Shown: positions 1 to 5,475 of the stretch, one piece after another
How the letters are laid out: each line of letters opens with the position of its first letter
Position numbering within the stretch: position 1 is the stretch's first letter
Source: Actinomycetota bacterium
GTDB taxonomy: Bacteria; Actinomycetota; Thermoleophilia; Gaiellales; Gaiellaceae
Length of the DNA stretch: 5,499 nucleotides
Reading direction: 5' to 3'
Assembly: GCA_013812465.1 (NCBI GenBank)
Contig: JACCTK010000232.1
Location: 1 to 5,499, forward strand
Notes under the pieces: generated by a model
Databases searched by the model: none
Seen by the model: only the letters and a program-made list of their open reading frames with translations
Told to the model about the DNA's origin: nothing
Program-made: the position numbers and the translations under genes

Positions 1-37
1 CGCAGCGCGACGGCGAGAGGAAGTCGAGAAGACTCAC
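1..37 (-). CDS. Partial third operon gene, probably sarcosine oxidase gamma subunit (5' end only)
   Basis: A GTG codon at 37-35 overlaps the soxA stop codon in a GTGA arrangement, and the frame stays open to the window edge with 12 codons (VSLLDFLSPSRC, where V is the initiating Met). A GGAAAG sequence about ten bases upstream, inside the end of soxA, could be its ribosome-binding site. The four-base overlap copies the soxD/soxA junction and implies translational coupling in one operon. In sarcosine oxidase operons the gene after soxA is normally soxG, whose product is the small gamma subunit. That identification rests on position only, because twelve residues carry no diagnostic motif. It could instead be soxB, a folate-pathway gene or another gene placed after soxA. 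Confidence 0.5.
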   Translation of the reverse strand, partial: MSLLDFLSPSRC

Positions 38-2616
38 GATCGCATCCGCTTTCCGTCGACGTCGTAGAACGCGCCGGACTTGACGCGACCACCGAGCAGT
101 TGCCGATCGACCCGGACCTCGAAGCGCGTCCCGTCCTCCGCCCGCTCGGCAGGAAGCCACGCGAGCCCGATCACCGATCCGACCGCCTCGCTCTTGCGCG
201 CGCTCGTGATGCGACCCGCCGGATAGCCCTCGATCACGATCTGCGCGCCCTCGGCGGGCACGACGCCATCCTCCATGACGAAGCCGACGAGCCGCTCGAC
301 CGGCTCGCGCTCGGAAACATGCTCGATGGCGAGCTTGCCCACGAAGTCGTCCTTGTCCATTTTTGGGAGCCAGGGCATCGCCGCTGAGAGGAGGTTCGAC
401 TCGGAGTCGGTGTCCTGGCCGACGATGACGTGGCCCTTCTCCAGACGGAGGATGCGCTGGGGCTCGAGCCCGAAGGGGCGCGCGCCCTCGGCGACGAGCC
501 GGTCCCAGAGGAACTCAGCCGCGGGACTCGGGCAGTGGAGCTCGTAACCGAGCTCGCCGACGAAACCGATCCGCAAAGTGAGACAGGGAATCCCTGAGAC
601 CTCGAGCTGCCTCGCGTCCAGGTACTTGAGCTCTTCGTTGGAGACCTCGTCCTCCGTGAGCCGCTGCAGCACCTCGCGCGCCCGGGGCCCGGCGAGGTTC
701 AGCGCGGCGAGGGCGCCGGTGACGTTGACGATCTCCGCCTCGTAGCCCCAGACCGCGTTCCACCACTCGAACCAGGCGGTCACCGAGTCGGCCCCGGTCG
801 AGGTCGTGGTGACGTAGTAAAGCTCCTCCGAGAGTCGCCCGACGGTGCCGTCGTCCATGATCCGGCCGCCGTCCGAGGTCAGGACGCCGTAGCGGATCCG
901 GCCGGGCCGAAGGTCGGCGAAACGGTTGGGGTAGAGGCGCTCGAGGAGCGCGGCGGCTTCCGGGCCCTCGACGAGGATCTTCCCGAGCGTAGACACGTCG
1001 ATCACGCCCAGGGACTCGTGCACGGCGCGAACCTCGTCCTCCGGCCGCTCGGAGTACGCGTACGGGCGCTTCCACGGGCCCGCCCACTGCATCTTCGCCC
1101 CCGCTTCCTCGTGGCGGAAGTGCAGAGCCGTGCGCCGCGCGGGCTCGAAGTGGCGACCGGCGAGGAGGCCCATCTCCACCGGCGACCAGGGCGGACGGGC
1201 GGTCGTCGTCCCGAGGTCGCTCTCGTACGCGCGCACCTCCTGCGCGTACAGCCGGATCGAGGCGAGCTGGCAGAGCTTCCCCTGGCACGGCCCCATCGTC
1301 ACGGTCGTGTAGCGCTTGGCGAGCTCAATCGAGTCGAAGCCCTCGGCGATCGCGCGCGTGACGTCCTTGGTCGTCACGTCCTCGCAGATGCACACGAAGC
1401 ACTTCCCCCGCCCCTTGTGCTTCGGCGGGACGTCGATTCTCTGCAGCCCTGCGCCCATGACCGTTCCCACGGCTTCGACGCCGGGCGGGAGAGCCGTAGG
1501 GGCGAACACTCCCAGCTCGGAGTCGAACTCGATGCGGGCGCCTGCTTGAGCGAGCAGGGAGTACGCGGGCTGGCGTCCCCCCGAGGCGACGACGAGATCG
1601 CACGCGACCTCCTCCCCATCGATCAGCAACGCGCGCACCCGGCCGCGCCGGCGCTGACCCTCGAGCTCGCGAACCGCCGTCTCGCGGAGGTCGACCACCC
1701 GCTGAACTGCCACTCCGGCCTCGCGCAGGTCCTCGGCGACCTCGAGCCCCGGCTCGTCGGCCGCCAGCACGACCGCGCGTTCCCCCGGTTGAATCGAAAA
1801 GTCGTGGATCAGCCGGCGAGCCGCGCTCGGCAACATCACGCCGACCAGATCGTTGCCCGGAAACACGATCGGCTGCTCGAGCGCGCCAGTAGCGACGACG
1901 ATGCGCTCTGCTCGGTAGCGGTAGAGCACGGTTCCGCAGTCCACGGGGACGAGGCCTCCCTCCCAGATCCCGAGGGCGCGGGCGGGGGTCAGCACCTCGA
2001 CTTCGGGCAGGTCCCCGAGCTGTCGCGGCCCCTCGTCGACGAGAACGACGCCAGGACCCTCGGCAGCCGCCGCGAGCGCAGCTTTGCGGCCGGCGTCCGA
2101 TCCGCCGACGACCAGAACCCGCGCGCCACGGTGCTCCACGTCGTAGCGTCGCGAGTGGCCGCCGCGCTCGTCGACTCGGCCGAGGCCGGCGAGATTCCGC
2201 AGCACCTTCTCGTACAGCGGCCAGGCGCGGCGCGGCCGGATCATCGTCCGGTAATAGAAGCCGACCGGCGTGAACGGCCCGCCGACCTTGTCGGTGAGCG
2301 AGAGGACGTCGAGGTCGAGGTTCCCCCACACGTTCTGCTGGTCGACCTGCGCGCCCTCGCGCAGGGGCTCGACGCAGACGCGAACGTTCGGCACCCCGTC
2401 CACGGTCATCATGCAGTTCGGGCAGTGGCCGGTGCAGCAGAGGAGGCCGCGCGTCCGGTGGTACTTGAACGAGCGCGAGAACGTCCGCAGGCCGGCGGCG
2501 TAGAGCGCGGAGCCGAACGTGTCGCCTTCGTAGCCTCCGATCTGCTTCTCGCCGAAGCGGAAAACCATGGGTCGATCCCGGTCGATTCGCTCGCCGTCTC
2601 GCCGCGCGAGTCTCAT
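34..2616 (-). CDS. soxA: Sarcosine oxidase alpha-subunit-like protein with two putative iron-sulfur sites
   Basis: This 860-residue protein has the domain order of the sarcosine oxidase alpha subunit. Residues 17-95 are a Fer2_4-like domain; 165-400 a two-dinucleotide-binding oxidoreductase region (RVLVVGGSDAG near 166-176, VVATGA near 240-245); 400-460 the SoxA A3 region; about 495-755 a glycine-cleavage-T/aminomethyltransferase (folate) domain; and 770-855 its C-terminal barrel. In the family, alpha works with beta, gamma and delta subunits in the cytoplasm to demethylate sarcosine and move the methyl carbon to tetrahydrofolate. Unusual features are C60, C65, C68 and C81, spaced like 2Fe-2S ligands, and C409, C411, C444 and C449, spaced like a BFD-type cluster; the classical alpha subunit lacks both sets. 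The first Rossmann motif has Ser173 in place of the second glycine. Length is below the roughly 960-1000 residues of classical alpha. The ATG overlaps the soxD stop (ATGA), which supports this start. The family is certain; the substrate and electron acceptor are not. Confidence 0.94.
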   Translation of the reverse strand: MRLARRDGERIDRDRPMVFRFGEKQIGGYEGDTFGSALYAAGLRTFSRSFKYHRTRGLLCCTGHCPNCMMTVDGVPNVRVCVEPLREGAQVDQQNVWGNLDLDVLSLTDKVGGPFTPVGFYYRTMIRPRRAWPLYEKVLRNLAGLGRVDERGGHSRRYDVEHRGARVLVVGGSDAGRKAALAAAAEGPGVVLVDEGPRQLGDLPEVEVLTPARALGIWEGGLVPVDCGTVLYRYRAERIVVATGALEQPIVFPGNDLVGVMLPSAARRLIHDFSIQPGERAVVLAADEPGLEVAEDLREAGVAVQRVVDLRETAVRELEGQRRRGRVRALLIDGEEVACDLVVASGGRQPAYSLLAQAGARIEFDSELGVFAPTALPPGVEAVGTVMGAGLQRIDVPPKHKGRGKCFVCICEDVTTKDVTRAIAEGFDSIELAKRYTTVTMGPCQGKLCQLASIRLYAQEVRAYESDLGTTTARPPWSPVEMGLLAGRHFEPARRTALHFRHEEAGAKMQWAGPWKRPYAYSERPEDEVRAVHESLGVIDVSTLGKILVEGPEAAALLERLYPNRFADLRPGRIRYGVLTSDGGRIMDDGTVGRLSEELYYVTTTSTGADSVTAWFEWWNAVWGYEAEIVNVTGALAALNLAGPRAREVLQRLTEDEVSNEELKYLDARQLEVSGIPCLTLRIGFVGELGYELHCPSPAAEFLWDRLVAEGARPFGLEPQRILRLEKGHVIVGQDTDSESNLLSAAMPWLPKMDKDDFVGKLAIEHVSEREPVERLVGFVMEDGVVPAEGAQIVIEGYPAGRITSARKSEAVGSVIGLAWLPAERAEDGTRFEVRVDRQLLGGRVKSGAFYDVDGKRMRS

Positions 2617-2894
2617 GGCTGCTTCCGGCTCGGCTCGGGAAGGGTGATCGAGAGCACCTCATTCGTGCGTGTGTCGCGCTCGGCCAGGAACCACTCGCCG
2701 CAGCCGGTCCGGTGCTGCCACCACTCGCGCTGGGGGCCGGCGACGTTGTCGCGGAAATAGACGTACTCGGTCAGCTCGCGCAGCGACGGTGAGCCGTTCT
2801 CGGACTTCTCGGGTCTGCGCGTCACCTCGCCGGAGTAGGCGAACTCGTCGACCGGCCGCTGGCCACAGTTGGGGCACGAAAGCAGGAATGACAT
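2613..2894 (-). CDS. soxD: Sarcosine oxidase delta subunit (zinc-binding)
   Basis: This 93-residue protein has the hallmark pattern of SoxD: CPNC at residues 7-10 and H61-x3-C65 in WWQHRTGCGEWF. In sarcosine oxidase the equivalent CxxC and HxxxC residues bind a structural zinc ion, and the small delta subunit packs against alpha. The central segment with EYVYFRDN and the length of about 90-100 residues also fit the family. I chose the ATG at 2894 because the conserved MSFLLSCPNC begins there and GGAGAG (2907-2902) lies seven bases upstream. The frame remains open 26 codons further upstream, but that extension is low-complexity and lies in the regulatory region. The stop overlaps the soxA ATG by four bases. 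It is the first gene of the operon, a place usually preceded by soxB, which is missing here. Confidence 0.93.
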   Translation of the reverse strand: MSFLLSCPNCGQRPVDEFAYSGEVTRRPEKSENGSPSLRELTEYVYFRDNVAGPQREWWQHRTGCGEWFLAERDTRTNEVLSITLPEPSRKQP

Positions 2895-2929
2895 TAGTGG
2901 TCTCTCCGGGAGGTACGGCATCCCTTGGC
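2895..2929 (+). repeat. Left arm of 35-base imperfect inverted repeat
   Basis: Read on the plus strand, this segment matches the reverse complement of 3026-3060 at 28 of 35 positions, with an unbroken 16-base identical stretch at 2903-2918. The arms are separated by 96 bases. Five of the seven mismatches are transitions. The arm abuts the soxD start codon and includes its ribosome-binding site. It may be one of two regulator-binding sites or one end of an old insertion; the internal near-palindrome favours the first reading. Confidence 0.75.
2900..2916. promoter_or_regulatory. Candidate operator 1, overlapping the soxD ribosome-binding site
   Basis: The 17 bases GTCTCTCCGGGAGGTAC form a near-palindrome of the form GTnnCTCC-g-GGAGnnAC centred on 2908. 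A second copy with the same symmetry is centred on 3047, 139 bases away. IclR-family dimers commonly bind short palindromes in the divergent region next to their own gene, so this is a plausible target for the adjacent regulator. Its minus-strand GGAGAG also serves as the soxD Shine-Dalgarno, so a bound protein here would lie over or just after the transcription start. The sequence symmetry is directly visible; the binding protein is inferred. Confidence 0.5.
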
Positions 2930-3018
2930 GCGGCTGCAAACGCTTCGCATGTCGGCGTCCTCGGTCGGCCACATACCTGAAGGTGTACAGCCTCCCTGCG
3001 TCCTAGACCTGCTCGGTT

Positions 3019-3030
3019 TTCGCCGGCGAA
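3019..3030. repeat. Perfect 12-base palindrome in the divergent intergenic region
   Basis: TTCGCCGGCGAA is self-complementary over all twelve bases and sits next to the right arm of the inverted repeat. Roughly one such palindrome is expected by chance in a window this long, and more at high G+C, so its function is doubtful. It might belong to a promoter or operator for either divergent transcript. I found no convincing -35/-10 pair for the soxDA direction in 2917-3038. Confidence 0.35.
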
Positions 3031-3060
3031 GTGACACCGTACCTCCCGGAGAAACTACCA
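3026..3060 (-). repeat. Right arm of 35-base imperfect inverted repeat
   Basis: This is the partner of 2895-2929, in opposite orientation and 28/35 identical, with the identical 16-base core at 3037-3052. On the plus strand it presents the same CCGTACCTCCCGGAGA that precedes soxD on the minus strand, so both divergent transcripts would begin with a similar leader containing GGAGA. In this copy no ATG follows at the matching distance; the nearest in-frame start for the regulator is TTG at 3065. Confidence 0.75.
3039..3055. promoter_or_regulatory. Candidate operator 2, upstream of the IclR-family gene
   Basis: GTACCTCCCGGAGAAAC has the form GTnnCTCC-c-GGAGnnAC and is centred on 3047. Twelve of its sixteen non-central bases are symmetric, and it shares a 16-base identical core with operator 1 in opposite orientation. 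It lies 58 bases before the chosen iclR ATG, a position suited to autoregulation. Two sites 139 bases apart could allow a bound pair of dimers to loop the DNA; that is inference. Confidence 0.5.
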
Positions 3061-3067
3061 TCAATTG

Positions 3068-3101
3068 CACTCTCAGCAACGGTATGCCACTATCCGCAAC
3101 G
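3068..3101 (+). repeat. Tandem 14-base direct repeat, 20-base period, before iclR
   Basis: Segments 3068-3081 (CACTCTCAGCAACG) and 3088-3101 (CACTATCCGCAACG) match at 12 of 14 positions and are exactly 20 bases apart, close to two turns of the helix. The period is not a multiple of three, so this is not a coding repeat. It ends twelve bases before the iclR ATG. The likeliest role is a protein-binding site on one face of the DNA; PcaU, an IclR-family member, is known to use repeated 10-base elements that include a direct repeat. A weak -35-like TTGCAC (3065-3070) overlaps it, but no good -10 element follows. Confidence 0.5.
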
Positions 3102-3112
3102 AACTTACCGAG

Positions 3113-3880
3113 ATGTCCCGCACTCGTCAACCCTCCACCCGCCGGATCGGCGCCTCTGAGCGCGCGATTGCGCTGCTCGACACGCTGGCCGAGGCGGGCG
3201 AGCTCGGAACCAACGAGATCGCGCGCCGGACAGGCATGACGCCGAGCACGGTCTCGCGCCAGCTCGGCACGCTCGCCGCCTCCGGGCTTGTGGAACGAGT
3301 GGCTGCGAACGGCCGCTATCGGCTGGGCCTCCGCATCGTGCACCTCGCGAACGCGCTGCTCGCACGGCTCGATGTGCGCGAGGTCGCGCGGCCGCACTTG
3401 GCGGCGCTCGTCGACGCGACGGGCGAGACGGCGACGCTCTCGGTGCCGGGCGACGAGGACGCGATCACCGTGGATTTCGTCCCGGGCAGCCATTACGTGC
3501 AGCCTGTCTCGAAACTCGGGCGGCCTTCGGTCGGGCATGCGACCTCGGCCGGAAAGGTCATGCTCGCCTTCTCGGGACGGGAGCTTCCCGACGGGCCGCT
3601 GCGCGCGTACACGCCGCGAACCATCACAGATCCGCAAGCGCTGGCGCGAGAGATCGCGCAGGTTCGCGAGCGCGGCTGGGCGCAGGCGGTGGGCGAGCGC
3701 GAGCCGGATCTCACCGCCCTGGCCGCGCCAATCCGTTCGAGCCGCGGCGAGCTCGAGGCGATCGTGGCGTTGCAAGGCCCGAGCTCGCGCTTCGACGCTG
3801 CCGCCGTCGACGCCGCGGTGCCACTCCTCGTCGAGCGTGCCGACGCAATCTCGCGAGAGCTCGGCTGGCACCCCGGGTGA
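3113..3880 (+). CDS. IclR-family transcriptional regulator
   Basis: This 255-residue protein has both IclR domains. Residues 14-76 form the winged helix-turn-helix (SERAIALLDTLAEAGELGTN start, recognition helix around TPSTVSRQLGTLAASGLVER, wing at NGRYRLG). Residues 88-252 form the effector-binding domain, with the typical LGRPSVGHATSAGKVMLA at 135-152 and a closing APIRSSRGELEAIVAL strand. Such proteins act as DNA-bound dimers or tetramers that respond to a small catabolic metabolite. Its divergent position beside soxDA suggests it controls that operon and itself, with sarcosine or a related N-methyl compound as a possible ligand. I chose the ATG at 3113 because the protein begins naturally there. 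An in-frame TTG at 3065, twelve bases after GGAGA, would add sixteen residues and cannot be excluded, since no good ribosome-binding site precedes 3113. The length is normal for the family. Confidence 0.93.
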   Translation: MSRTRQPSTRRIGASERAIALLDTLAEAGELGTNEIARRTGMTPSTVSRQLGTLAASGLVERVAANGRYRLGLRIVHLANALLARLDVREVARPHLAALVDATGETATLSVPGDEDAITVDFVPGSHYVQPVSKLGRPSVGHATSAGKVMLAFSGRELPDGPLRAYTPRTITDPQALAREIAQVRERGWAQAVGEREPDLTALAAPIRSSRGELEAIVALQGPSSRFDAAAVDAAVPLLVERADAISRELGWHPG

Positions 3881-3963
3881 TCTCCGCAACGAAAGCGCGC
3901 CGGCTGTGCACCCAAGTCGGTGACAAGTTCCTCGCGGCTGCCACAGGGAGTGGCGCTCGATCA

Positions 3964-3978
3964 ACTGCGCGACGCAGT
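3964..3978 (+). other. Short hairpin between the regulator and the exporter gene
   Basis: ACTGCG and CGCAGT pair as a six-base stem around a three-base CGA loop. It lies about 85 bases after the iclR stop and has no T-tract, so it is at best a weak terminator candidate. The rest of 3881-4033 shows no clear gene or promoter. The exporter frame is open upstream to a GTG at 3920, but the residues before the family-like VRNGDFLRLW do not look conserved. Confidence 0.2.
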
Positions 3979-4033
3979 AGCCTCTCGACCTTGTGCGCGG
4001 GCTGCTTGCGCGACTTCGATTGGACGGCCCGCT

Positions 4034-5277
4034 GTGCGGAACGGCGACTTCCTGCGCCTTTGGTCGGGGCAGACCATCAGTCAGTTCGGCAGTCAGATTT
4101 CCGGGCTTGCCCTTCCGCTACTCGCGATCCTCGTTCTCGACGCGAGCGCCTTTGAAGTCGCCGCGTTAGGTGTCGCCGAGTTCCTGCCTTTCATCCTCTT
4201 CTCGCTTCCAGCGGGTGCTTGGGTGGATCGATTGCGGCGACGACCGATCCTCATCGTCGCCGACTGGGGCGGGGCGTCGCGCTAGCGTCGGTGCCGGTCG
4301 CATACCTCCTCGACTCCCTCGCGATGACGCAGCTCTACATCGTGGGGTTCGTGGTGGGAGGTTTCACCGTCTTTTTCGATGTCGCGTACCAGTCGTTTCT
4401 CCCGTCGCTCGTCGCGCGCGAGGAGTTGACGGACGCCAATGGAAAGCTCGAAGTAAGCCGGTCTGCCGCTCAGACGGGAGGACCGGGTGTGGCGGGACTA
4501 CTTGTAGGTGTCCTCAGCGCGCCGTATGCGATCCTCGTTGACGCGATCAGCTTCGTCGCCTCGGCGCTCTTCGTCAGTTCGATCAGACTGACTGAGTCGG
4601 TTGAACCTGCCGCGAATGGCGAGCGCGAGCGGTTGAGAACCGAAATCGCGGACGGACTCCGCTTCGTGCTCAAGCATCCGATCATGCGACCTAGCCTGGT
4701 TTACGTCGCGCTCGTGAACTTCTTCAGCAACATCGTATTTTCGGTCTACCTCGTATTCGCCGTCCGCGACCTCGATTTGTCGCCAACGGCCATCGGTCTA
4801 ATCGGCTCTATAGGAAACGTTGGATTGCTCGTAGGCGCGATCATCGCTCCGCGTCTCGGGACGCGGTTTGGTGTCGGCCCGGTCTTAATAGTCGTGGCTG
4901 CAATAAGCGGCTTCTCACTGTGGCTCATCCCTCTAGCGAGCGAACGCCTGGTGATCCCCCTGCTCGTCGCCTCGGGCGGGATCTTCGGGTTCTGCGCAGT
5001 CGTCTACAACGTTGTCGGGATCAGCCTCATGCAGGCGATCACACCGGATCGGATGCTTGGTCGCATGACCGCATCGCGCCGATTCGTCGTCTTCGGTGTC
5101 ATTCCGCTCGGCATGCTGGCAGGGGGCACGCTAGGAACCAACATGGGGTTACGCGAGACGATGTGGATTGGCGCAGTCGGCAGTTCGTTGTGCTTCCTCG
5201 CGCTCCTCGCGTCGCCCATTCGACGGATCAGAACCGTCGCGGACGCAGAGCGGCTGGTCGGCGTCGAGCCAGTGTAG
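4034..5277 (+). pseudogene. MFS exporter (MFS_3/EntS-like), interrupted by a -1 frameshift
   Basis: This is a twelve-helix-type major facilitator gene in two frames. The first part, from GTG 4034, encodes GDFLRLWSGQTISQFGSQIS, then hydrophobic helices, then MFS motif A (GAWVDRLRRRPILI, residues 61-74), and would end at TAG 4283-4285. The second part continues in the -1 frame from about 4270 to the TAG at 5275-5277. Joining GGC (4268-4270) to CGG (4270-4272) restores ADWGRGVALASVPVAYLL, the pattern expected after motif A, and gives about 414 residues, the normal length. One base is therefore missing within GGGGCGGGG. It could be a real null mutation, a sequencing or assembly error, or much less likely recoding. 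The family exports small molecules or drugs through the membrane. G+C is about 57-58% in two sampled lines, far below the sox genes. GTG 4034 is chosen by family resemblance; a weak GGACGG precedes it. Confidence 0.85.
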
Positions 5278-5280
5278 AAC

Positions 5281-5335
5281 CGGGGTCAGGTCTTCCATGT
5301 TTCAATGTTCCAAGGATGCGACGGCGCTGGCCCCG
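5281..5335 (+). repeat. Imperfect hairpin resembling a REP/Y1-transposase leader repeat
   Basis: CGGGGTCAG at 5281-5289 pairs with CTGGCCCCG at 5327-5335 over nine positions, with one G-U pair and a 37-base loop. It starts three bases after the exporter stop codon. The opening CCGGGGTCAGGTCTT followed by TTTCAATGTTC resembles, from memory, sequences found just before REP-associated tyrosine (IS200-like) transposase genes in many environmental genomes. No transposase frame follows here, so this would be a solo or decayed copy. There is no T-tract, so a simple intrinsic terminator for the exporter is less likely but possible. Confidence 0.4.
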
Positions 5336-5439
5336 CCTGCACATCCGCAACGAAACCGCCGCGATGATCCCTATGATTGCTTCCAGCAAGAGAGCGCCGA
5401 TCGACCAAGGAGCGGAGATGCGCCCAGCGTTCATGTCCA

Positions 5440-5454
5440 TCGAAACGGTTTCGA
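5440..5454. promoter_or_regulatory. Perfect odd palindrome, candidate operator of the last gene
   Basis: TCGAAACGGTTTCGA has seven perfectly paired bases on each side of one central base. It lies 21 bases before the ATG at 5476 and 7 bases before its GGAGGG. The A/T-rich half-sites around a central CG recall operators of LacI-type regulators, but the protein that binds cannot be named from the sequence. About one such palindrome is expected by chance per 16 kb of random DNA, so position is the main support. The remainder of 5336-5439 holds a TATGAT (5372-5377) that could be a -10 element, without a matching -35. Confidence 0.4.
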
Positions 5455-5475
5455 CCTATTCGGAGGGTATGACGC

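Noticed and set aside
1325..2662. A 445-codon minus-strand frame within soxA
   Set aside because: It is an out-of-frame reading of soxA with Arg- and Ala-rich low-complexity product and no family resemblance.
1018..2760. A 580-codon open frame on the plus strand opposite soxA and soxD
   Set aside because: It is the antisense shadow of high-GC genes: its product is rich in Arg, Ala and His with no recognisable domain, while the minus-strand frames are clear family members.
2895..2972. N-terminal extension of soxD starting further upstream
   Set aside because: The family-conserved start MSFLLSCPNC coincides with an ATG and a well-spaced GGAGAG; the extension crosses the operator region and looks non-coding.
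2971..2988. ACCT-GA-AGGT partial palindrome in the divergent region
   Set aside because: Symmetry is lost beyond four bases on each side, so it is not distinguishable from chance.
2895..3060. Inverted repeat as two copies of a coding sequence (both read VVSPGGT-x-SL)
   Set aside because: Five of seven mismatches fall in one codon position, but by hand estimate this happens by chance more than one time in ten, and neither frame extends into a plausible protein.
5228..5440. Minus-strand 70-codon frame with a hydrophobic segment (APWSIGALLLEAIIGIIAA)
   Set aside because: It could suggest a small membrane protein, but there is no ribosome-binding site before its ATG, the second half is Arg-rich shadow of the exporter, and it runs through the hairpin repeat.
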